Shown piece after piece: positions 37,586 through 47,397 of a stretch of 61,821 nucleotides of DNA. The translations under genes and the position numbers were made by a program. Source of the DNA: Terriglobales bacterium (GTDB lineage: Bacteria; Acidobacteriota; Terriglobia; Terriglobales; Acidobacteriaceae). The stretch lies in the NCBI GenBank assembly GCA_015654835.1, contig JAATGG010000278.1:1-61821 (forward strand). The letters run 5' to 3'. Within the stretch, counting starts at the first letter, position 1, and each line of letters opens with the position of its first letter. The notes below the pieces were generated by a model. That model searched no databases. It was not told where the DNA came from and saw nothing but the letters and a program-made list of their open reading frames with translations.

Positions 37586-38884
37586 TTAGCCGGCTGCCGC
37601 AGTGGGCACGAGAAGGACTTCACTCACGTCTTTCATGGGATGTGCAATCTGCTGAAGCAAGCCCATGAATTCATCTTTAAGGCTCCGTGCGCGGTCCGGA
37701 CTCAGGCATTTTTCGTCGCCTACATAGTAAAAACGCATCTGTCCATTGAACGAATAGGCAACCAGCCCCAGCAACCGAATGTTGAAGGAATGCACATACA
37801 ATCGCAGGTCCGTCACTTTGAAAGGAGCGTCGTCATCGCTGACGACAACATTGCCCAGGTTGGAAAGCGCAAAGCGGTTCCAACTGCCATTGATCGCGAA
37901 GGCATCGGCAGTCCGAACAACACATTGCATCTGCGCACTGGAGGGCGGGCGCAGCATTTCGAGGAAATGATAACGGCTTGGAATATCGAGCATTTCCTGC
38001 TCGATCCCTTTGCGCATCTGTTCGTTGATCGCGCGGGCCCGTTCCCAAAATTCCAATCCCAGTGCCTGTCCAGTGTGTATTTTGAGACTTCCACCGCCAA
38101 AGAAGATCATGTCGCTCTTCAATGCGGACAATCGTCCGCGCCGTGCATCGATCGGGCTTTCGATCCAGGCGGGCAGTTTCTTTTCTCCCAACACAGCCAG
38201 CAAAGCGCGATCGAGTGTGACCAAGAGGGCCGCGTGGATGGAGACGCCCTCCACCTTGCATTGCCGCCTCAGTGCGTCCGAAAGTGTTCGGTCAGCGGAC
38301 CACTCCAAACAGCATTCTTTGTTTTCCGGCACGCGGCGCGATCTTGGAATCGCCCGTATCACGCCGTTGAGCAGCGATGCTCTTATCCTGCGCTTCCAAG
38401 GCTGAGCTGGCCGATAATCCCCGATCATGTCGCGTGTCGTAATCGGCGCATACGGAATCAGTTCCCGATCGCTGTGGAGCGAATGCAATACCTCTCTTAC
38501 AATGGTGAGCATACTCATGCCGTCGCAAATGCGGTGCGAAGTTACAAGCAGCAAATCGTTCTCTCGATCCGATTGCAGCAGCACTGCGCGCAGTTGCGGC
38601 TGGTCATAGGGAAAGATTGCCATCAGTTCACGCTGCGTCTCCTGCCTAAAGTCATCTTCATCGATTCTTTGAAGCGCCCGTAACGGGACTTCGGGCGCGC
38701 AGTCTTCCTCGTAGTACAAGCCATCCTGCTCCTCACGAATCAGTGCGCGCAGGGCGGGATGCTTTCGTTGCACCTGGACGAGCGCCAACCTGAGCCGCTC
38801 CGGGTCGAGACTTCCTTGCAAGCGTACGAAGTAGACAATGTTGCCGTCGATCATGTGCTCGATGGCAGACAACTTTCTTCTCAT
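37586..38884 (-). CDS. PapA/condensation-like acyltransferase (second acyltransferase of the operon)
   Basis: This 432-residue protein belongs to the condensation/PapA superfamily, which transfers acyl groups from CoA or carrier protein to hydroxyls or amines. The active site is seen as HRICDGMS (near residue 119): the catalytic His and the structural Asp of HxxxDG are kept, while the preceding His of the usual HHxxxDG is Ser. The N-terminal helix-strand opening KLSAIEHMIDGNIVYFVRLQG and the C-terminal FSNLG-like segment (ALSNLGNVV) fit PapA. The start ATG at 38884 overlaps the stop of the previous gene by 4 bp. Its likely role is to acylate a sugar hydroxyl of the glycolipid made by this operon. 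Confidence 0.78.
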   Translation of the reverse strand: MRRKLSAIEHMIDGNIVYFVRLQGSLDPERLRLALVQVQRKHPALRALIREEQDGLYYEEDCAPEVPLRALQRIDEDDFRQETQRELMAIFPYDQPQLRAVLLQSDRENDLLLVTSHRICDGMSMLTIVREVLHSLHSDRELIPYAPITTRDMIGDYRPAQPWKRRIRASLLNGVIRAIPRSRRVPENKECCLEWSADRTLSDALRRQCKVEGVSIHAALLVTLDRALLAVLGEKKLPAWIESPIDARRGRLSALKSDMIFFGGGSLKIHTGQALGLEFWERARAINEQMRKGIEQEMLDIPSRYHFLEMLRPPSSAQMQCVVRTADAFAINGSWNRFALSNLGNVVVSDDDAPFKVTDLRLYVHSFNIRLLGLVAYSFNGQMRFYYVGDEKCLSPDRARSLKDEFMGLLQQIAHPMKDVSEVLLVPTAAAG

Positions 38885-41289
38885 GCTTTTTCTCCGGTGA
38901 GCGCTTCGGACGAACTGCCATTCATCGCTCTCCGCCTCGGCGCACTTCTCTTGCAAAAGGCCGCAATACGCGGGTGCCGGTCTTCGAACGTGCCGAGTCG
39001 CCCTAACAAGCCATCCAGATAGCCGCATGTGATCGCCGTGATTTTCTTCACTTTCTGCGGCTCGTATTGGAGCACACGCAGCACCTGAAGAAACGCCAGC
39101 AACCCACTTACCCAATGCAGCCCCCAGCAAGCACGGTGCAGATACAGGCAGTGCACGGCATTCCGCGCCCCATAGTAGCGCCGCCAGGCCGCATGATTCG
39201 TCGTGTACTTATTGCCGTGCCGTTCGATCTTTCCGGTAGTCTGCCGCATCGTCACCGCCGCATTCATATACACAGGGACATTCTGCCCGACGGCGCGAAG
39301 GCTGTATTCGATGTCGATGTATTCGATGAAATAGTCTTCGCGGAAAGCGCCTAACTTGCGATATGCCGCAGCAGAAATTGCCGAGCCTGACGAAATGATG
39401 CATAGCGAGGGAAACATACCTTCATTCCGGTCATCGATGCGAAGCCGTTCGGGCAAATATTTTCCGGGTTGAAAAACCGGCATGCACTTCTCAAGGTTGA
39501 TCTCGTAAATTTTCGGCCCAACCAGGAACTCGTCGGTATCGAGTTCGCGGCACGCTTGCATCATCTTCTCGAAAAACGATGCATCGATGTCGGAGTCCTG
39601 GTCCAGCAAAAAGAGGACCTTGCACTTCTGCTCGAGCAGCACTTCCGCTCCCCGGTTGTAGGCGCCTGCAAGTCCACCCCGGTTCTGGTTGAAGATCACG
39701 CACATTCCCTGTTCGCGCAGATACTCGTGCAGGCGCAGGTCCGCCTCCGGCGAGTTATCGACCGCGACCAGAGTCGGACAGAATGCGCGGGCTTTGACCA
39801 GGTTACCGAGAAACTCTTCGGTAGGCTCATAGAGCACGAAGATCAAGCCGAAACTATTCATCTTCCTCTTATCTCGCAGGGTAGAAAGCTCGCCGACAGG
39901 CGCAGGTTGGTACGGAGCGGGCATTTCCGCAGAGTCGTGCAGTATCTCCATTGCCTGCCGACGAATCGCGATTGCCTGCACAGGAGGCAACGACTGCTCA
40001 TCAGTGACAATCGCCAACTCCAGTTGTCCTGCAAAGCTGGAGAGAACCACTGTGTTCGCAGGTGTAGGAGATACCATGACCAGCGGACTATAAAGTGCCT
40101 CCACCCAGAAGTTCCTGTATTGCTGCGACAGTTCCAATCGACCCATGTTCGAAAACGTGACATGACGCACAACGGGTGCGCTTTCGGTATCGCCAACCAG
40201 TCTGGCATATAGGTCGTGCAAGCCTTCCAGCCCAACCAGATAGTCATAGATTCCGCTCCCGAGACGATCAACCCGGCGCGTAAGGTCAGCCTTGATTGTC
40301 CGCGCACAATCCCAAAAACTATCGGCGGACATGCTCTTCGCCAGAGGCAGACCTTTCATGCTGAGCGGTACCCCGGGTGCTATTCCAAACAGAGCATCGG
40401 AGCGCAATAGCGGCATAAACCTGCGCGCATTTACCATCGCATAAGCCTTGTGCAATGCCTTGGTTCCGCGCACTCCGCGAAACGCCAGCAAGAAGGCTAC
40501 ACTCATCGCGGCCAGCACACTGACCCCTTCTGCACTGCAGCGCTCTGTCAGAGCCTTGGATGCTGCCGCATCGATGCTCCAGCGATGAAAGTACATCTGA
40601 TCGGCGGCAATGTGCGGACCCGAGTGCGCGCCACGGCCTCGTTTTAGCAAGAGCATCAACCGTAACGCCCTTGTCTTCCAATGCACGCGGCGTTGAAAGC
40701 TTCGATCCTGCAACAGGCCAGAAGGCACGATCTCTTCGATTGTGCCCAGAGCATCATACGTACCGATATCCCGTAGCGGATCGTCATAGGCACTCAGGCA
40801 ATCGCGCAAAAGCGTCATGCCAGACTGGCCGTCGCAGATGCAGTGGTGGCCGATCAGGATCAGTTCGCTAACTTCACCGGCACGCAGCCACACCACGCGC
40901 AACAACGGATCACGACTCGCATCGAAAAGCGCCACCCATTCTCGACGCACCTCCGTCTCCCAATCATCCTCTCTCCTTCGTTCTACGATGCGCAACGGGA
41001 TTGGTGTCGCATCGTCCCGCGACACAAAACGTGGACCGCCGGCGCTCTCTTCAATTACGCAGCGCAGCAATGGATGCTTAGCCTGCAAGCAAGCCAGAGC
41101 CTGCCGCAGCCGTCCCTCCTCCAGCCTGCCGAGCAGTTGAACAGTGAAGACGCTCGCGAACGGGGTTTGTCCGTCACGATGCATGGTCCGCTCCAGCAGC
41201 AGGAGCCGCCTCGACCGAACATTGCCTTGACGCGGCGTGTTCATACTGCTCGTCGCCACGCCTGCACTGTCGCGAACATCGTAGGTCAT
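38881..41289 (-). CDS. PapA-like acyltransferase fused to an RhlC-like glycosyltransferase family 2 domain
   Basis: This 802-residue protein is an unusual fusion. Residues about 20-455 form a condensation/PapA-type acyltransferase with the catalytic HHCICDGQSG (near 148) and NMGRLELSQQY-like core segment. From about residue 475 the protein is a GT2 glycosyltransferase that resembles rhamnosyltransferase 2 (RhlC): LVAVDNSPEADLR, NRGGLAGAYNRGAEVL, LFLLDQDSDID (near 561), ISSGSAISAAAYRKLGAF and IEYIDIEYSLRAVG all match RhlC motifs. The two activities suggest sugar transfer and acylation of the same product. The ATG at 41289 overlaps the preceding stop by 4 bp, and the end overlaps the next start by 4 bp. 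Confidence 0.82.
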   Translation of the reverse strand: MTYDVRDSAGVATSSMNTPRQGNVRSRRLLLLERTMHRDGQTPFASVFTVQLLGRLEEGRLRQALACLQAKHPLLRCVIEESAGGPRFVSRDDATPIPLRIVERRREDDWETEVRREWVALFDASRDPLLRVVWLRAGEVSELILIGHHCICDGQSGMTLLRDCLSAYDDPLRDIGTYDALGTIEEIVPSGLLQDRSFQRRVHWKTRALRLMLLLKRGRGAHSGPHIAADQMYFHRWSIDAAASKALTERCSAEGVSVLAAMSVAFLLAFRGVRGTKALHKAYAMVNARRFMPLLRSDALFGIAPGVPLSMKGLPLAKSMSADSFWDCARTIKADLTRRVDRLGSGIYDYLVGLEGLHDLYARLVGDTESAPVVRHVTFSNMGRLELSQQYRNFWVEALYSPLVMVSPTPANTVVLSSFAGQLELAIVTDEQSLPPVQAIAIRRQAMEILHDSAEMPAPYQPAPVGELSTLRDKRKMNSFGLIFVLYEPTEEFLGNLVKARAFCPTLVAVDNSPEADLRLHEYLREQGMCVIFNQNRGGLAGAYNRGAEVLLEQKCKVLFLLDQDSDIDASFFEKMMQACRELDTDEFLVGPKIYEINLEKCMPVFQPGKYLPERLRIDDRNEGMFPSLCIISSGSAISAAAYRKLGAFREDYFIEYIDIEYSLRAVGQNVPVYMNAAVTMRQTTGKIERHGNKYTTNHAAWRRYYGARNAVHCLYLHRACWGLHWVSGLLAFLQVLRVLQYEPQKVKKITAITCGYLDGLLGRLGTFEDRHPRIAAFCKRSAPRRRAMNGSSSEALTGEKA

Positions 41290-42629
41290 GCGATCTCCCT
41301 TGCTACCAGCCCGGGCATCGATTCGTTGGCAGACACCGGCAGCAAACCCCACTCACGCAGATAGCGCACAGCCTCGCCCACACCATCCTCCGCTCGCACT
41401 GCGGCACCGAGTGCTGCCGCTTTTTGGACCATCGCAGGATGCTGCGTAGCCGCGAGCGCGGAGGCCAATATGTCCGCAGTCAGCGCCTTGCGCTCTACAG
41501 CCGGAGGCGCCACGCCTTGGCGATTAAGACACCGCGCCCAGAATGGCTGGTCACCATAAAACGGCACGATGACCGACGGGATCCCGGCACGTACGGCAGC
41601 AGCCGTTGTCCCCGCGCCCCCGTGATGAACTGCGGCAGACATTCGCGGAAACAACCAGTCGTGCGGCGCGTGGCGAAGAAAGAAAATCTGCTCGCTTTGC
41701 GTTCCCTCCTCGCCCGCCAATCCGCCCCAGCCGGAAGCAAGCACAGCCCTCTGCCCGCTCTTTTTAACTGCCGCCAACACCGTCTCGGTAAATGCAGTCG
41801 CATTGCTGCTAACCATGCTGCCGAAGCCGATGTAGACAGGCTTCGGCCCCGCGGCCAGATATTCGCTGAGTGTCTGGGAGGGCTGCCATTGAGGCTGCTG
41901 AAAAAACCAGTAGCCGGTGACTTGCGAGGTCTCCGGCCAATCCGCCGGCCGCGGCAGCACATGCTTGCTGAAGCCGTTGATCACCTTGGCTCGATGCAGC
42001 GTCTTTTGGAAAAGATACGGTCCATAACTGGAATACCGCGCCAACCCAAGTTGCGGCCGGACGATGTCATTGATTGCCGGTCGCATCACTCCCCATACCA
42101 ATTGGAAGAGTAGATAGTGAGCCCCGAGACTCAGCACTCCAGGCAGTTTTCGCCGCGATCCACTTAGTACCATCGGCGGCAATTCCCGTGAGGGGGTCAG
42201 CGGTTGCAGCCGGGCAATTGCAAAGGGAATGCCGAGCGCCTCGGACAAAGCCTTGGCGAGCAACGTACTGTTGCTGACGCCGATCAGCAACCCTGCGCCT
42301 TTGCTGGCCGCGAGTCCTTCGTCGACCCAGTTAACGGCCCAAGACGCATAGCGATCGCGAAAAATGCGGGCCATTGCGCGCAAGTCAAGTGCCCGGTCGG
42401 TGATCGTCCGATCGGCTTCCAGCATCGTTTGAAAATCCGCGGTGAGTGGATAGAACTCCAAGCCGGCTTCGCGCACCAGTTCGGCAAAATTCCGGCTTGT
42501 CGCAATGCGCACCGTGTAACCCGCGCGATGCAGCCCCTGCCCCAGAGCCACGCAGGGTCGGACATCGCCTTGTGTGCCGATAGTAAAAATCACAATCGGC
42601 TTGCGCTTGCTGCCTGAATGCTCATACAT
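41286..42629 (-). CDS. Family 1 glycosyltransferase, RhlB/MGT-like
   Basis: This 447-residue GT-B glycosyltransferase resembles macrolide/glycolipid transferases including RhlB. The N-terminal acceptor domain begins IVIFTIGTQGDVRPCVALGQ and has FYPLTADF. The C-terminal domain has YIGFGSMVSSNA, LRHAPHDWLFPRMSAAVHHGG, and AGTTAAAVRAGIPSVIVPF with YGDQPFWA, the nucleotide-sugar-binding signature. It likely attaches the first sugar to the NRPS-derived lipid. The ATG at 42629 overlaps the NRPS stop by 8 bp; the next gene overlaps by 4 bp. The sugar donor (for example dTDP-rhamnose) is inferred from RhlB resemblance only. Confidence 0.85.
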   Translation of the reverse strand: MYEHSGSKRKPIVIFTIGTQGDVRPCVALGQGLHRAGYTVRIATSRNFAELVREAGLEFYPLTADFQTMLEADRTITDRALDLRAMARIFRDRYASWAVNWVDEGLAASKGAGLLIGVSNSTLLAKALSEALGIPFAIARLQPLTPSRELPPMVLSGSRRKLPGVLSLGAHYLLFQLVWGVMRPAINDIVRPQLGLARYSSYGPYLFQKTLHRAKVINGFSKHVLPRPADWPETSQVTGYWFFQQPQWQPSQTLSEYLAAGPKPVYIGFGSMVSSNATAFTETVLAAVKKSGQRAVLASGWGGLAGEEGTQSEQIFFLRHAPHDWLFPRMSAAVHHGGAGTTAAAVRAGIPSVIVPFYGDQPFWARCLNRQGVAPPAVERKALTADILASALAATQHPAMVQKAAALGAAVRAEDGVGEAVRYLREWGLLPVSANESMPGLVAREIA

Positions 42630-45600
42630 AGCTTGCGGTAGTTGCTCCCGTCTTGTTGCCCACGATCGAAGAGGACAGTTGCGCCACTGGCATCCCATGG
42701 CAGGAGAACCGCTTCTGCAGCACGCTGCCGATCAGCGCAGCCGGCACAGGATCGAGCACCGCCTCATGATGGCAGGCCAGTTCATGCACCTCAATCCCGC
42801 CTCGAACAAATGGACGCCACGCATCGGGAGTGCGGTCGGGCACATTGTCCAAATGACCTTTCCTTTCCATCGCTTGAAAGTACAGCAGATCAAGGTCGAG
42901 TTTGCCCGGCACATAGCGGCGCGCCAGTTCCAGGTGATTGAGCATGACTTCGCACAGGTTATGAATGAAATGCGGATGGGCCCGGATGATTTCCTGCAGT
43001 AACGGAATGGATTGCGGATCGTAGGTCTGTACCAGAACTCCAGCCAATTCTTTCAATGTCTGCGGCGTATCTTCGTGGGCTAGATTTGCCCCGAGAAAAC
43101 TGAGCACCGCTCGCACCTCGTCTGCCTCGCTACGCGGGCCGGCAGATTCTTCGGCCGTGAACAGATAGCTGTCGATCATGGCGAGCAACTCTACCTCCAG
43201 CCCTTGTGCCTGCATCTGCTCGGCAATCGCATAACCGATAAGACCGCCGAGAGAACGCCCGATGAGCCGATAAGGACCCTCGGGCTGGATGTGCCGGATC
43301 TGTGCCAGATAGTCGGTTGCGATTTCTTCGATGCTGGCCGGCAGGCTTTCGCCGGTCTGCAGCCCATGCGCTTGCAAGCCATAGACAGGCAACGCGGGAC
43401 CCAGGTGGCGCAGCAGGCCGGAGAAGCCAAGACTGATGCCGGCCATTGGATGAATGCAGAACAGCGGCCGCTGTGCGTTGTCGCTCACTTTGCGCAGTGG
43501 CAGCATGGTACGGAGCGGGTCGAAATTCTCACTGCTGAGGCGCTCGACGACCACTGCCAGTTCCGCAATGGTCGAGGCTTCAAACAAACTGCCCAAAGGC
43601 AGCTCCACTTCGAAGTGCGCGGGAAATTGGGCGACCATCACGGCTGCGCTCAGCGAATCTCCACCAAGCTCGAAGAAGTTATCGTAGATGCCGATACGCT
43701 CCAGCTTCAGAATCTGCCGCCATAGCTGAGAGAGTTTCTTCTGTAGGGTCGTAGCCGGCTCGGCATAAGTGCTCCGGCTAGTCCGCTCCACGATCGGCAA
43801 CGCCTTGCGATCCAACTTGCCGTTCGGCGTCAGCGGCATGGCAGGAAGGACCGTAAAACTGGCCGGCAGCATATAAGCAGGCAGACGGACAGCCAGGAAT
43901 CCGCGCAGTTCGTCGACATCGAGGGGAACATTCGCATCGTGTGCCACCACGTAAGCAGCGAGCGAGGTGGAACCATCTGTATTGCGGCGTGCAGTTACTG
44001 CTGCTTCGGCGACGACTATATGCCTGAGTAACTGGCTCTCGATCTCGCCCAGTTCGATTCTATGGCCATTAATTTTTACCTGGTCGTCTGCGCGTCCGAT
44101 AAACTCCATCAAGCCGCCGTCGCTCCAACGCACCAGGTCTCCGGTACGGTACATGCGATTGCCATTGCCGACGAAAGGATCAGCGAGAAAGCGCTCTGCC
44201 GTAAGCTCGGGCCGATTCAGATAGCCTTTCGCCACGCCCGCGCCGCCAATGTAAAGCTCACCTGCGGCGCCGGTAGCTACCGGCCGGCGAGCTTCATCAA
44301 GAACATAGAGCTGAGTATTGAGAATCGGACGCCCAATGGGTGGCGCAGACACGCCAATCTCTTCCAGTTCGATTGCGGTCGACCATACCGTGGTTTCCGT
44401 CGGGCCGTAAAATTGCGTGACACGCGCGGCCATCTGCTTGAGTTGTGCAGCCAGTTCCGCATTCAATGCCTCACCGCCCACCAGCACATGGATGTCGTCA
44501 AGTCTCGTCTCGGGACTCGCGAGCAGAATACGCCACAAGGAGGGCGTGGCCTGCATATGAGTAACTCCACTTCGCCGGATCAACCGCGCGAGCATGGGAG
44601 GGTTGTGCGCCGCTTCGCTGCCGGCGATTACCACGCGCGCACCGACTGTTAACGGCAGATATAACTCCAGCCCGGCAATATCGAAGATGACCGTGGTGAC
44701 TGCCAGAAAGCGATCTGCAGCCGTCGGCATCAACTCACGCTGCATACCGAGGAGAAAATTGCCGAGGTTGCGGTGCGTAATTTCCACTCCCTTGGGCCGC
44801 CCGGTAGATCCCGAGGTGTAGAGCACGTAGGCCCTTCCTTCCGGGGCAATCAGGTCCGGCTCCGCTGGGACATCGTCCGGCACTCCCTCTGGATATTCGG
44901 GCTGCAACAAACGGAAGCAGCCATCCGCAAAGCGCGCATGCACCTGCGGATGAGCGATCAACGCAGCCGGCGATGCATCTTCCAACACCAGCGCAACACG
45001 TTCGGGTGGACTATCCAGATCGAGCGGCAGATAGGCAGCGCCGGTGCGCATGATTGCCAGCAACACAACCAGCAACTGCTCGCTCCGCGGCAGCCCCACA
45101 GCAACGATATCCCCGGGCTTGACTCCATTGGCGAGCAACCGGCGCGCCTCTCGCACGCTGCGGTCGTGCAGTTCGAGATAACTCACCGTAACGTCGTCGA
45201 ACACCACCGCCGGCGCATCCGGAGTCGTCGCAGCCCATTGCGCCACAAGCGCAGGCAAGCTGATGTCCTGTACTATCGCCGCGGTGTCATTCCATTCAAC
45301 CAATAGGCGGCGCCGTTCCTCATCCCCAAGAATGTCAAGTTGCCGCAGCGGGGTGCCCGGCTCGTCCAGTACCTGCCCAATAAACCGCATCAGCCTGCGG
45401 CGATGCTCCTCCAACTCGGCCATGCTGTAGAGAGACGGATTGGCATCCAGATCGAAACGCAGATCGGCATCGGTGCCGCGATCATACACAAAGATCATCA
45501 AATCTTCGGCCGAACTATTCGACACATTATGCGAAATGGTGGCCGCGCCATCGAAATCCAGCCGATAGTCGAAGGGCTCGATATTGACTCCGAGCCAGGC

Positions 45601-46638
45601 AATGTTCTGGCCCTGACCTACAAGGCCAAGATCGCGGCGCAAATCTTCGTAGCGGTATTGCTGGTGACGCAACGCCTGACGTACGGTGCGCGCAACCTGT
45701 GCAAACAACTCCGCGGCAGTCATTTCCGGCGTGAAGGAAACACGTATCGGCACTACGTTCGCGGACACGCACACCGACTGGCGCAGTGCCCCGTTAATGC
45801 GCCCCGAGACCGGCATACCGAAGACCAGGTCGTTGACATTGGCGACACGCTGATAATAGGCGGCAATCAGGCCGATCAGAACTTGCGGCAGACTGGCCGC
45901 CACGCTCTTGCCCAACTCGGAAAGACGCCGCGCATTGTCAGCAGAAAGATATCCCACACTGCGCCGTAGCTCACTGCTCAACCCATGCCGCTTATGGCTG
46001 TGCGAGAGCGTCACGGCTTCAGGCAGTTGTGCCAGTTGCTGGTGCCAGTACTCGCGATCGCGATGAAAGCGATCGGAGTTGCGATAGTGCGACTCGGCGT
46101 CCACCATCGCCTCCACCGTGCAGAAGCAATTTGGAGATGCTTCTTCGCCCCGCGCATAGCTGGTATATAACTCGGCGAGACGACGGGCCACCAAGCCACC
46201 ACCGTAACCGTCATACGCAATGTGATGAGCGCGTTGATACCAGAAGTAGCTATCGTCAGAGGCCTTCAGCAGGGCAGATACCCACAGTGGATCTTTGCCC
46301 AGATCGATCGGCTGAGTGACCTCGTTCATCATCCACGCCTGAATTGCAGCCCGTGGATCCGGCTCGCGGCTCATATCCACGTAAGGAAAATCACCCTCAT
46401 AGACCTGTCGCAGAATCTGACGCGGTTTGCCATCTTGCTCGACGATACGGACCCGCAGTGGCTCTGCCTCGGTTACAACCTGGCGCAGCGCCCGGCGAAA
46501 GATTTCCGGCCTGATCGGGCCGCAAATCTCGACCGCTTCCGCGATATTCATAATGGCGCCCGGCGTAATTTTTTGGGTGAACCAGAGACCGCGCTGCGCA
46601 ATGGTCAGTGGAAACGAAGTATGCCCGTACTCGTTCAT
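42622..46638 (-). CDS. Single-module non-ribosomal peptide synthetase (C-A-T-TE), predicted to activate glycine
   Basis: This 1338-residue NRPS has one module: condensation domain (about residues 5-430) with AHHIAYDG (138-144), adenylation domain (about 445-950) with YTSGSTGRPKG, FDIAGLE (near 650), QFYGPTETTVW and NGKLDRK, a thiolation domain (about 965-1040) with LGGDSLS as the phosphopantetheine site (near 992), and a thioesterase (about 1075-1320) with GRSLGG (near 1129). Reading the ten specificity-pocket positions by alignment to PheA gives D-I-L-Q-V-G-F-V-W-K, close to the published glycine code. The N-terminal C domain fits a lipo-initiation (starter) type, as no upstream module exists. 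The ATG at 46638 follows AAGGACGAG. It is the first gene of the operon. Confidence 0.9.
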   Translation of the reverse strand: MNEYGHTSFPLTIAQRGLWFTQKITPGAIMNIAEAVEICGPIRPEIFRRALRQVVTEAEPLRVRIVEQDGKPRQILRQVYEGDFPYVDMSREPDPRAAIQAWMMNEVTQPIDLGKDPLWVSALLKASDDSYFWYQRAHHIAYDGYGGGLVARRLAELYTSYARGEEASPNCFCTVEAMVDAESHYRNSDRFHRDREYWHQQLAQLPEAVTLSHSHKRHGLSSELRRSVGYLSADNARRLSELGKSVAASLPQVLIGLIAAYYQRVANVNDLVFGMPVSGRINGALRQSVCVSANVVPIRVSFTPEMTAAELFAQVARTVRQALRHQQYRYEDLRRDLGLVGQGQNIAWLGVNIEPFDYRLDFDGAATISHNVSNSSAEDLMIFVYDRGTDADLRFDLDANPSLYSMAELEEHRRRLMRFIGQVLDEPGTPLRQLDILGDEERRRLLVEWNDTAAIVQDISLPALVAQWAATTPDAPAVVFDDVTVSYLELHDRSVREARRLLANGVKPGDIVAVGLPRSEQLLVVLLAIMRTGAAYLPLDLDSPPERVALVLEDASPAALIAHPQVHARFADGCFRLLQPEYPEGVPDDVPAEPDLIAPEGRAYVLYTSGSTGRPKGVEITHRNLGNFLLGMQRELMPTAADRFLAVTTVIFDIAGLELYLPLTVGARVVIAGSEAAHNPPMLARLIRRSGVTHMQATPSLWRILLASPETRLDDIHVLVGGEALNAELAAQLKQMAARVTQFYGPTETTVWSTAIELEEIGVSAPPIGRPILNTQLYVLDEARRPVATGAAGELYIGGAGVAKGYLNRPELTAERFLADPFVGNGNRMYRTGDLVRWSDGGLMEFIGRADDQVKINGHRIELGEIESQLLRHIVVAEAAVTARRNTDGSTSLAAYVVAHDANVPLDVDELRGFLAVRLPAYMLPASFTVLPAMPLTPNGKLDRKALPIVERTSRSTYAEPATTLQKKLSQLWRQILKLERIGIYDNFFELGGDSLSAAVMVAQFPAHFEVELPLGSLFEASTIAELAVVVERLSSENFDPLRTMLPLRKVSDNAQRPLFCIHPMAGISLGFSGLLRHLGPALPVYGLQAHGLQTGESLPASIEEIATDYLAQIRHIQPEGPYRLIGRSLGGLIGYAIAEQMQAQGLEVELLAMIDSYLFTAEESAGPRSEADEVRAVLSFLGANLAHEDTPQTLKELAGVLVQTYDPQSIPLLQEIIRAHPHFIHNLCEVMLNHLELARRYVPGKLDLDLLYFQAMERKGHLDNVPDRTPDAWRPFVRGGIEVHELACHHEAVLDPVPAALIGSVLQKRFSCHGMPVAQLSSSIVGNKTGATTASYV

Positions 46639-47397
46639 CACTCGTCCTTCCTTCAAGGCGCCCGCCGTCCGGTCTGTCCATCTGCTGCTCGACATATCCG
46701 GCATCGCCTGCTCTCGTGAGTTGTCGCTATCTCAAGCCCATGCAGAACCGCTCGCCTGTTTCCTCCGAGTTCAACGACACACGTGTGCTCAATGCCCGTT
46801 CAGGATGTTCTGTGTCGACAGGGATACACCGCAAGGGAGCAGTTTGCCGTGCAGAGAAGAGAGATCCGGGAAAGACGGAACTCGACTCTCCTGCCAGGAC
46901 AACGGCAGCCCTCGATGCTTCTTGCGAATTTTCAGGCAAGCATGGTTAGGCAATTACGTGAGACTGCGTCTGCCGCAGAGCTTTGCACACTGCGGTAAGT
47001 GGGGAGCGCATTCACACAACGTCAGTCGGGGAGGGACGGATGCTAGCGGAGCCTACTCGATGCGGCGGCCCGCTACTAGACTGCTCGGCAACCTCAAGGA
47101 TTCAAGGTTACTCGTATGCAAAAAAAGTACACTACCGATAGACCAAAGTCAATTACTATCCAGATGTAAAATTGGTTAATTTCCCACAATATACCGAAGA
47201 CATCTGCAACCCGTAACCTCTCCTGGAGCTTTGCTCGCGAAGATCGGGAGTCCACGATACCCCCATGGAACATGGGACTTTTCGCTCCTGCGGGAGGACT
47301 TGGATTCCGGTTCATCCGTCAAGTTTGTTGCGTGAAAGAGCCACAGCATCTCTCATGCCGCACCGGTTCTTCGTCGCCTTATTAACAGAGGAGAGTA
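46639..47397. promoter_or_regulatory. Divergent control region between the NRPS operon and the phosphopantetheinyl transferase gene
   Basis: This 759-bp gap separates the minus-strand NRPS operon from the plus-strand PPTase gene and must contain both promoters. The part from about 47090 to 47180 is clearly AT-richer than the flanks. I see no convincing gene in it; short open frames that run through the NRPS start are antisense shadows. No operator can be named with confidence. Confidence 0.5.

Noticed and set aside
46427..47179. 250-codon plus-strand frame across the NRPS start
   Set aside because: It is antisense to the NRPS coding sequence over most of its start, has no domain and no plausible ribosome-binding site.
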